Shown here: positions 1-4,681 of the stretch, piece by piece | Layout: each line of letters starts with the position of its first letter | Numbering within the stretch: position 1 is the stretch's first letter | Origin: Desulfobacteraceae bacterium | Lineage (GTDB): Bacteria; Desulfobacterota; Desulfobulbia; Desulfobulbales; Desulfobulbaceae | Assembly (NCBI GenBank): GCA_022837185.1 | Contig: JALHJD010000165.1 | Location: 1 to 6,861 of the forward strand | Length of the DNA: 6,861 nucleotides | Reading direction: 5' to 3' | The notes under the pieces: model-generated | Database searches by the model: none | What the model saw: the letters and a program-made list of their open reading frames with translations, nothing else | What the model was told of the DNA's origin: nothing | Made by a program: the position numbers and the translations under genes

Positions 1-1116
1 TTCATGCAGCAGGCGGAGGAGGTGGGGGGAGAGATCCGTTTCACCCGATATTTCGCGATAACAGGCCAGTGTCGCCGCGGCCGATATGGTATCCATGCCG
101 TACAGGTTGCAGACCCGGTTTGCCTCCATGACCAGCTCCATGTCCGTGTTGCCGAGCAGGGCGGTAAAATGGGACATGGTTTCAAATTCGGGCATGGACG
201 CCCCCTTTCTCTTTCCCCGGCCGGCAATTTTTTTGCACCGGATGTGGCAGCCCATGCACCCGTGCTTCACGGGCAGGTATGCTTCCCTGTAGGCGTGGGC
301 GTTCAGTTCCCCGGCCCGGTCAAAGTGGGTTTTGCGGAAGTTGTCGGTGGGCATCATCCGGCGGGAATCCATCAGATCGTAAATGGATCCGGTGCCGAAG
401 CAGGAAAAACCCTGCTGGCCCATGAGTACCGGCGAGGCCGCGGTCAGCCGCATGATCTCCTCCCGCGCCGCCAGCAGTTCGCCCCGGTCGAAAACGGGTA
501 CCCTGTTCGTCCCGTGGATGGCGAGGTACTTGAGCCTTTTGGCGGCAAAACAGCACCCGATGCCGGTTCTGCCGGCGGCATGGTGCCTGTCCACCATCAG
601 CGACGCAAAGGCGACCCCGTTTTCGGCGGCCGGCCCGACAGCGGCCACGGACCGGCCGCCGTCGCCCAATTCCGCGAACACCACATCGGTGGTTGCGCCC
701 CAGTGGGCCGTGGCGTCAACGAGGCGGACCGCATCGTTGTCGATCTCGAGGCTTCGGGGAAAGGGAGAGCGCCCGGTGATGATGATGCCGTCCCAGCCGG
801 CCCGCTTAAGCTGGAAGCCCAGCCGGCCTCCCACGGAGCAGTCCGCCACCGTGCCGGTAAGCGGCGAGCGGGACATGACCGTGGAACGTCCCGAGGTGGG
901 AGCCGCCGTGCCGACCAGCGGGCCGGTGAACAGGAGGATCGGCATGTCGGGGTGGTCCCAGGGCAGGGTGATACAGGGCCGGAGAAAGTGTCCGGCCAGC
1001 CCCTTGCCGCCGATGAACTTTCGGTAGAGTTCGGCGGAAGGGCGCAGAGTGGATATTGTGCCGGCGGTCAGGTCCACTTTGATGACCTTGCCGGTCCAGC
1101 CGTGGTTCATGGGCAT
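1..1116 (-). CDS. aor: Aldehyde:ferredoxin oxidoreductase family protein (tungstopterin enzyme), partial, C-terminus off left edge
   Basis: Members of this family oxidise aldehydes to carboxylic acids with a tungsten-bispterin centre and one [4Fe-4S] cluster, passing electrons to ferredoxin in the cytoplasm. The first 372 codons are present; family members are usually about 580-620 residues, so roughly the last 40% is missing. The protein opens with the typical N-terminal pattern (NHGWTGKVIKVDLTAGTI near residues 4-21, then FIGGKGLAG near 42-50). It then shows TGPLVGTAAPTSGR near 74-87, SPLTG near 93-97, HHAAGRTGIG near 186-195, cluster cysteines C287-x2-C290-x3-C294, and an EANRVCNLYGMDTIS block ending near residue 345. 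The cysteine spacing and position match Pyrococcus furiosus AOR as I recall it (C288/C291/C295). The first pterin-loop Asp of that protein (DxxGLD) is Asn337 here, a substitution I believe is common in the family. The start could be ATG at 1116 or 1110; neither has a clear Shine-Dalgarno sequence, and an in-frame stop lies at 1162-1164. Substrate subtype (AOR, FOR, GAPOR or WOR-like) cannot be fixed from this part. Confidence 0.95.
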   Translation of the reverse strand, partial: MPMNHGWTGKVIKVDLTAGTISTLRPSAELYRKFIGGKGLAGHFLRPCITLPWDHPDMPILLFTGPLVGTAAPTSGRSTVMSRSPLTGTVADCSVGGRLGFQLKRAGWDGIIITGRSPFPRSLEIDNDAVRLVDATAHWGATTDVVFAELGDGGRSVAAVGPAAENGVAFASLMVDRHHAAGRTGIGCCFAAKRLKYLAIHGTNRVPVFDRGELLAAREEIMRLTAASPVLMGQQGFSCFGTGSIYDLMDSRRMMPTDNFRKTHFDRAGELNAHAYREAYLPVKHGCMGCHIRCKKIAGRGKRKGASMPEFETMSHFTALLGNTDMELVMEANRVCNLYGMDTISAAATLACYREISGETDLSPHLLRLLHE

Positions 1117-1154
1117 CCCGATGAGAACAGTGAGCAGTTGAGGAGTTTGGCCTG

Positions 1155-1196
1155 CAGGCTGTCAGCTGATTTCCATATTCCCGCAGCCTGACAGCC
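1155..1196 (-). promoter_or_regulatory. Inverted repeat in the AOR leader with two alternative pairings
   Basis: GGCTGTCAG (1157-1165) pairs perfectly with CTGACAGCC (1188-1196), a 9-bp stem that extends 3 bp further past a one-base bulge. A second 7-bp pairing, CAGGCTG (1155-1161) with CAGCCTG (1184-1190), uses overlapping bases, so the two helices cannot coexist. The element lies 39-80 nt upstream of the AOR start codon. It has no following T-run on the minus strand, so it does not look like a plain terminator. Confidence 0.45.
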
Positions 1197-1260
1197 CATC
1201 GACTCCCGGCGCGGCAGAGCCCCGGCAGACACACAGCCTGAACCCCTATTGTCCAGCCTT

Positions 1261-1269
1261 ATCATACCA
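1261..1269 (-). promoter_or_regulatory. Candidate extended -10 promoter for the AOR gene
   Basis: Read on the minus strand this is TGGTATGAT, an extended -10 element (TGn plus TATGAT, five of six to TATAAT). No good -35 hexamer lies 17 bp upstream. Initiation near 1254 would give a leader of about 138 nt before the AOR start. Prediction from motif only. Confidence 0.3.
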
Positions 1270-1305
1270 TGCTGTGCGGCGAAAGGATACCGCGTTGAGT
1301 TTCTT

Positions 1306-1372
1306 CAAGCCGACAAGCCGCAAGGCTGCAAACCCCAAACTGCCAACTGCCGACTGCCGACTTCCAACTCCC
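1306..1372 (+). repeat. Dispersed intergenic repeat, copy A (heptamer AACTGCC/GACTGCC)
   Basis: Five tandem heptamers run from 1338 to 1372: AACTGCC, AACTGCC, GACTGCC, GACTTCC, AACTCCC. They are preceded by a conserved lead-in, CGACAAGCCGCAAGGCT (1311-1327), containing a 4-bp stem AGCC/GGCT with a GCAA loop. The same lead-in and heptamers recur in opposite orientation at 4357-4420. The copy sits between the ATPase stop codon and the AOR leader. No coding potential is seen. It looks like a dispersed intergenic repeat family of unknown mobility. Confidence 0.75.
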
Positions 1373-1382
1373 TCTCCGTCCG

Positions 1383-2045
1383 TCAGGCCAGCGCCCCGTC
1401 TTCCATCGTCACCGACCGGTGCGCCAGTTCGGCGTACTGCGGATCGTGGGTGACCATGACAACGGTGAGTCCCTCCCGGTTCAACTCGGCGATCAGGTTC
1501 ATTATCCCTTCGCCGGTCTTTTTGTCCAGACTGCCCGTCGGCTCATCGGCGAACAGGATGCGCGATGATTTCACCAGGGCCCTGGCGATGGCCACCCTTT
1601 GCTGCTCGCCGCCGGAAAGGCTGCCGGGCAGGCGGTTTTCCTTGCCGGCCAGGCCGACCCGTTCAAGGCAGTCCTTCGCCCTTTGCACGAGTTCCCCGGA
1701 TGCCGGCTTCAGGGAACGCATGAAGGGGAGCAGGGTGTTCTCCAGCGCGGTCAGGTAGGGAACGAGATGGTGAAACTGGAATATGACTGAAAAGTCGGCG
1801 TGACGGAGGCGGTTCAGGCCCTTCTCGGGCATGGAGGTCAGGTCGTCGCCGCGGTACAGGAGTTCACCGTCGTCGGGCCGCACCAGGGTGGCGAGGACAT
1901 TGAGCAGGGTGGTCTTGCCCGAGCCGGAACGGCCGACGATGGACAGGAATTCACCCGGGGGGATCTCCAGGGATATGTTGTTGAGGACCCGGGTTTCGGC
2001 CCCTTCCGATTTGCATATCTTGTTGATGTTGATTGCCTGCAGCAT
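1383..2045 (-). CDS. ABC transporter ATP-binding protein (LolD/MacB family)
   Basis: A complete 220-residue ATPase that energises the adjacent MacB/FtsX-type permease from the cytoplasmic side. All nucleotide-binding motifs are intact: Walker A GRSGSGKT (38-45), Q-loop around Q90 (VIFQFHHLVP), ABC signature LSGGEQQR (143-150), Walker B ILFADE (163-168), D-loop SLD (172-174) and switch His200 in MVTHD. The signature and length are typical of LolD/MacB/FtsE-type ATPases, which drive transmembrane mechanotransmission or extraction rather than classical substrate import. A strong Shine-Dalgarno AAGGAGG (2051-2057) lies five bases before the ATG and overlaps the permease stop codon (TAA at 2056-2058), so the two genes are probably translationally coupled. 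This is the last gene of the cluster. Its family resemblance alone does not give the substrate; the DUF2318 context suggests metal-related transport. Confidence 0.96.
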   Translation of the reverse strand: MLQAININKICKSEGAETRVLNNISLEIPPGEFLSIVGRSGSGKTTLLNVLATLVRPDDGELLYRGDDLTSMPEKGLNRLRHADFSVIFQFHHLVPYLTALENTLLPFMRSLKPASGELVQRAKDCLERVGLAGKENRLPGSLSGGEQQRVAIARALVKSSRILFADEPTGSLDKKTGEGIMNLIAELNREGLTVVMVTHDPQYAELAHRSVTMEDGALA

Positions 2046-2055
2046 AGGTGCCTCC

Positions 2056-3219
2056 TTACAGGGCCATCAGGGCCCGCGATGGTTCGACTCCGGCGCCCTT
2101 CCAGGCCGGATAGGCGGCGGCGGCGACGGTTACCGTGCCGATGGCGGCACAGGTCAGCAGAAGATGGTTGAGGTCAAAAAGCGGCCTGGCCCCTTCCGCC
2201 ATGGCCAGCAGGCTCAGGGCCTTGAAGCTGGCCCCGTAGCCGGAAAAATATCCCAGCAGGCCGGCCAGGATGCCGATGATCCCGGCCTCGACGCAGAAGA
2301 TGAAAAAGACCCTGCCCTTGCTGTAGCCCAGGGAACGCAGGAGGCCGATGTCCTTCTTCCGTTCGTTGACCGCGGAAAGCATGGACAGGCCGACCATGGT
2401 CGCGGCGGTGACGAGGATCACCAGGCTGATGGAGAGGACGAGCCGCTGGACGAAATGGATGGAAGCCATGCGCTGGTTCACCACATTGCTCAGGGCCTTG
2501 ATGTCGGCGCCGGGCAGCATGCCGCGCATCTGGGCCACAATGTCGTCAATGGGGCAGCCGTGGCAGAGGGCCGCTACTTCCAGGAAACTGACTTCGTCCG
2601 GCCGGCCGGTTGCCGCCTGTACCGCCTCCAGGTCGGCGAGCAGCACATCGTCGTCGTCGCCCCCGGTCGGATGGAGGACGGCGGCGACCGTGAAGGACCG
2701 CCCCAGGAGGGTGACGGCATCACCGGGGGCGAGGCCGAATTTTTCCGCCGCCCTGCTGCCGGCCACAATTTCATCCGCCGCGGTGGGAAACCTGCCCTCG
2801 GGCACCCAGTAACTCTTGATCGGCAGTTCATCGTCCCAGCGCACTCCGACCACCGCCACAGGTGTTTCCCCGATCCGGGTGGTTGTGACCAGTTTGGGCG
2901 CCACGGAGCTGATCCGCTCCTTGAGCTCAATGGAACGGACGGCGGCGACGGTGTCCGTTTCCGACAGCGGCTGCACTTCGTACAGCATATCGCCCAGATG
3001 CAGGCCGCCGTATCGGACGCTCAGGGTTTCATTTTTCGGGGCCACCAGAATATTGGCGCCGTAGGTTGACAGTTTTTTCTCCATGCTGTCGCCGATAACC
3101 AGGGATACCTGGTACAGGGCCACGATGGACATGACGCCCAGAGTGAAGACCAGGAGCAGGAGAAGGGTCCGGGACGGTTTGCGCCAGGTGTTGCGCAGAG
3201 GAATGGTCAGGATGTTCAT
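2056..3219 (-). CDS. MacB/FtsX-type ABC transporter permease with periplasmic CxxCP motif
   Basis: A complete 387-residue inner-membrane permease. It has the MacB/LolC layout: a short cytoplasmic N-terminus, TM1 at about 18-38, a large periplasmic MacB_PCD-like domain (about 40-258), then TM2 (about 260-282), TM3 (about 304-328) and TM4 (about 352-372). Between TM2 and TM3 is the family's coupling segment, NERKKDIGLLRSLG (285-298), which contacts the ATPase. The periplasmic domain holds four consecutive acidic residues (D188-D191) and a C219-H-G-C222-P motif, which suggests redox chemistry or metal binding; this is inference. It starts 18 nt after the DUF2318 stop codon with a purine-rich ribosome site (GGGGGGAG) and ends overlapping the ribosome site of the ATPase. 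It resembles the permeases beside DUF2318/P19 genes in iron-uptake loci. Only one permease is present, so a homodimer is expected. Confidence 0.93.
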   Translation of the reverse strand: MNILTIPLRNTWRKPSRTLLLLLVFTLGVMSIVALYQVSLVIGDSMEKKLSTYGANILVAPKNETLSVRYGGLHLGDMLYEVQPLSETDTVAAVRSIELKERISSVAPKLVTTTRIGETPVAVVGVRWDDELPIKSYWVPEGRFPTAADEIVAGSRAAEKFGLAPGDAVTLLGRSFTVAAVLHPTGGDDDDVLLADLEAVQAATGRPDEVSFLEVAALCHGCPIDDIVAQMRGMLPGADIKALSNVVNQRMASIHFVQRLVLSISLVILVTAATMVGLSMLSAVNERKKDIGLLRSLGYSKGRVFFIFCVEAGIIGILAGLLGYFSGYGASFKALSLLAMAEGARPLFDLNHLLLTCAAIGTVTVAAAAYPAWKGAGVEPSRALMAL

Positions 3220-3237
3220 GATGCGCTCCCCCCTGTC

Positions 3238-3702
3238 CTAAAAGTAGCGAAGACCGGTGAAGATGTCGGTAACGGCGATAACCAGGTCGCCGCCCTCGGT
3301 GGTGCGGCGCAGGGGCGCCGGATTGCAGCCGCCCTTGAGAACATTGATTTTGCTTGCATGGAAGCGTTGGCCGCAGTTGTTGCAGGTCATGAAGTCTCCT
3401 GTCTGGGAATAGCCTTTTTTCTCTGGAAAGCAGACGTCGCAGGCGTCAAAAGCGGCACGGATCACGCCGTCACGGCTTTTCAGGACGAAAAAGCTGATTT
3501 TTCTTCCATCGGCCTTGAAGGTGAAATAGTGGGCCCTGCCGTCGTTGATTGTGTGCAGGGGGATGCGGACCTGGCCGTTCTCGGCCGTGACGGGCTGGTG
3601 CCTGTTCGCCCAGGGGCCGAAAAAGGCATGGGTATCGAGCGGGAAAAGCAGGAGACCCGCGGGCAGGGCCATTGACAATAAAATGATGAGTGTTTTTTTC
3701 AT
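3238..3702 (-). CDS. DUF2318 (FtrD-like) periplasmic cysteine-rich protein
   Basis: A complete 154-residue exported protein of the DUF2318 family, whose members (for example FtrD) accompany FTR1/P19 ferrous-iron uptake systems and are predicted to carry an Fe-S or other redox/metal centre. The signal peptide covers residues 1-26 (MKK, a hydrophobic core, then THA before FFG). The mature part holds the family cysteines: FDACDVC (C88, C91), MTCNNCGQRF (C107, C110) and GGCNP (C126). The reading frame extends upstream to 3780, but the ATG at 3702 is preferred: it begins the signal peptide and has AAAGGA eight bases upstream. The protein lies in the periplasm, next to the periplasmic domain of the permease encoded 18 nt downstream, which carries its own CxxCP motif. 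A functional pair is likely, by inference. Substrate and cofactor are not determined by the sequence. Confidence 0.93.
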   Translation of the reverse strand: MKKTLIILLSMALPAGLLLFPLDTHAFFGPWANRHQPVTAENGQVRIPLHTINDGRAHYFTFKADGRKISFFVLKSRDGVIRAAFDACDVCFPEKKGYSQTGDFMTCNNCGQRFHASKINVLKGGCNPAPLRRTTEGGDLVIAVTDIFTGLRYF

Positions 3703-3790
3703 GATACGATTCCTTTCATTGGTTTGCATGGGGACCCGCTTTACCCATTTCGGGCGCAGGCCGGGCAAGTTGAAAAGCAAGTTTGAAAAC

Positions 3791-3810
3791 CGGACTTGCG
3801 CGTCAGTCCG
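3791..3810 (-). terminator. Weak hairpin, possible attenuator between the secreted-protein gene and the DUF2318 gene
   Basis: CGGACT (3791-3796) and AGTCCG (3805-3810) form a 6-bp stem with an 8-nt loop. On the minus strand it is followed by a short GTTTTC stretch, which is weak for an intrinsic terminator. It lies in the 135-nt gap (3703-3837) and could lower or tune read-through into the downstream three genes. The gap also holds a tandem near-repeat, CAAGTTGAAAAG / CAAGTTTGAAAAC (3766-3777, 3778-3790). Nothing else is seen in it. Confidence 0.25.
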
Positions 3811-3837
3811 CGTGCAACAGCGGATGAAAGGAAGGTA

Positions 3838-4287
3838 TCAAATGAGCAGGGTGCAGTTGAGTCTGTAGGCGGGGGGGAATGTCAGGTCAGGCGGCGGCAG
3901 GCCCGTACGAGTGGACCAGCCTGCAAACCTGAAGGCCCCGGCAGGCACCGCCGGCGGCAGGAACGCGGCAAAAGCGGCAACCCTTGGCGGGGTGGGCAGG
4001 GTGTTTGCCGATGCGAGGAAGGTGAGGGAATCGGCAGCTTCCGGTTTGCTGTCGATATGCGGGCAATCCGGAACCTCTGCCCCATGATGACCGGCCGGCG
4101 CGGCGTGAACCGCCCCCTGCTTCAGCGGGCAGCATGGCGGCGGGGCTTCCAGGTTCAGGGCTGAATACTCGCACCGGGTCCGGCACAACTGCAGATCGGC
4201 ACGGACAAAACCCGTCCCGGTAACGATCAGGGCGAGGGTGACGATCAGCAGCGCGGTGGCGTGTCTGTTCATGGCAATGTTTCTCAT
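3838..4287 (-). CDS. Small secreted Cys/His-containing protein of unknown function
   Basis: A 149-residue protein (144 if the second ATG, at 4272, is used) that I do not recognise. It has a signal peptide of about 30 residues (hydrophobic ALLIVTLALIVTG, then VRA before DL). A Cys/His segment follows: C35-x3-C39, C52-C53-P, H61, H67-H68, C75-P-H77. The second half is a Pro/Ala-rich low-complexity region, and the end is short and hydrophobic with one Cys (NCTLLI). G/C-rich third codon positions like its neighbours support real coding. The start is uncertain: ATG 4287 is almost at the predicted transcription start, while ATG 4272 leaves a short leader with only a weak ribosome site. It is first in the cluster upstream of the DUF2318-ABC genes, 135 nt before the DUF2318 start. 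A periplasmic metal-binding role is possible but is inference from composition and neighbours. Confidence 0.72.
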   Translation of the reverse strand: MRNIAMNRHATALLIVTLALIVTGTGFVRADLQLCRTRCEYSALNLEAPPPCCPLKQGAVHAAPAGHHGAEVPDCPHIDSKPEAADSLTFLASANTLPTPPRVAAFAAFLPPAVPAGAFRFAGWSTRTGLPPPDLTFPPAYRLNCTLLI

Positions 4288-4296
4288 TAAATAAAA

Positions 4297-4325
4297 TATA
4301 TACTACAGCGTGGGGCATTAATCAA
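4297..4325 (-). promoter_or_regulatory. Candidate sigma-70 promoter for the secreted-protein/DUF2318/ABC cluster
   Basis: On the minus strand, TTGATT (4320-4325; four of six to TTGACA) is separated by 17 bp from TATATA (4297-4302; four of six to TATAAT), in an AT-rich patch that stands out from GC-rich surroundings. A one-step-better -10, TATATT, is available with a 19-bp spacer. Predicted initiation is near 4290, just before the first ATG. Confidence 0.5.
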
Positions 4326-4340
4326 GGGGGGAACGGTACG

Positions 4341-4354
4341 TCCGGCTTGCCGGA
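4341..4354. repeat. Short perfect palindrome (TCCGGC-TT-style hairpin)
   Basis: TCCGG and CCGGA flank a CTTG loop, and the next bases also mirror. It lies just upstream of the candidate promoter for the secreted-protein cluster and directly beside repeat copy B. It could be a regulator site or part of the repeat; the sequence does not decide. Confidence 0.4.
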
Positions 4355-4356
4355 GA

Positions 4357-4420
4357 AGTTGGCAGTCGGCAGTCGGCAGTTTGCAGTCTAAGGTTAGAAG
4401 CCTGGCGGCTTGTCGGTTGC
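4357..4420 (-). repeat. Dispersed intergenic repeat, copy B (inverted relative to copy A)
   Basis: Tandem heptamers GGCAGTC, GGCAGTC, GGCAGTT, TGCAGTC run over 4361-4388. The lead-in follows (AGCCTGGCGGCTTGTCGG, about 4399-4416), the reverse complement of the copy A lead-in, with the same AGCC/GGCT mini-hairpin. Arrangement and sequence match 1306-1372 read on the other strand. Confidence 0.75.
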
Positions 4421-4423
4421 AGG

Positions 4424-4470
4424 CCCCCTCATCCGCCCCTACGGGGCACCTTCTCCCCCAGGAGAAGGGT
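4424..4470. repeat. Double-hairpin palindromic intergenic element (REP-like)
   Basis: Two hairpins lie back to back: GCCCC-TAC-GGGGC (4435-4447), then CCTTCTCC-CCCA-GGAGAAGG (4449-4468, an 8-bp perfect stem). The layout (CCCTCATCCG, first hairpin, CACCTTCTCCC, mirror) resembles REP-like palindromic sequences scattered between genes in many proteobacterial genomes. It sits between repeat copies B and D. Confidence 0.65.
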
Positions 4471-4472
4471 GT

Positions 4473-4502
4473 TGGAAAGTTGGCAGTTTAGGGTTTGAAG
4501 CC
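4473..4502 (-). repeat. Dispersed intergenic repeat, degenerate copy D
   Basis: The reverse complement contains AACTGCCAACTTTCC preceded by GGCTTCAAACCCTA, resembling the copy A segment AAGGCTGCAAACCCCAAACTGCC. Only one full heptamer (4482-4488) survives. Confidence 0.5.
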
Positions 4503-4528
4503 GAATGAGAGGTTATGCAAGCATCAGC

Positions 4529-4604
4529 GAAGCTGCAAACTTCTCTTCCCGGTTTCTGATTCCCGCTCCCGTTTCTGAAATGTAACTGCCGACTGCCGAC
4601 TTTC
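4529..4604 (+). repeat. Dispersed intergenic repeat, copy C
   Basis: The copy opens with AAGCTGCAAACTTC (about 4529-4542) and ends with heptamers AACTGCC (4584-4590), GACTGCC (4591-4597) and GACTTTCC. The 17 bases 4584-4600 are the exact reverse complement of 4365-4381 in copy B, making a large inverted repeat around the REP-like element. Between lead-in and heptamers lies an internal near-duplicate, CCCGGTTTCTGA / CCCGTTTCTGA. Confidence 0.6.
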
Positions 4605-4615
4605 CCCAAAATCAT

Positions 4616-4665
4616 TGCCCCGCAATGAACAAGGCCCTTGTGGGACCTCTATTCATTGCGGGGCA
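4616..4665 (-). terminator. Intrinsic terminator-like hairpin after amt
   Basis: A perfect 14-bp inverted repeat (4616-4629 against 4652-4665; arms TGCCCCGCAATGAA and TTCATTGCGGGGCA) begins 17 nt past the amt stop codon. The 22-nt loop holds a nested palindrome, CAAG-GCC-CTTG. On the minus strand ATGATTTT follows, a short T-run. This probably ends the glnK-amt transcript. Confidence 0.7.
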
Positions 4666-4681
4666 TGGGGGATCGGTTTCC

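Noticed and set aside
4..1191. Open plus-strand frame of 395 codons opposite the AOR gene
   Set aside because: It is the antisense shadow of a well-matched AOR coding region in GC-rich DNA and resembles no protein family.
1831..3069. Open plus-strand frame of 412 codons opposite the permease
   Set aside because: Antisense shadow: the minus-strand permease and ATPase frames match known families and have ribosome sites. This frame's Asp/Gly/His-rich composition is typical of reverse-strand GC-rich translation.
3703..3780. Upstream extension of the DUF2318 frame (26 extra codons)
   Set aside because: It would place a charged stretch before the signal peptide and lacks a ribosome site; the start at 3702 has both.
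4276..4288. AATG-N5-CATT dyad at the start of the secreted-protein gene as a Fur box
   Set aside because: The arms are only 4 bp and the match to the Fur consensus is poor. Iron regulation would be attractive here but the sequence does not show it.
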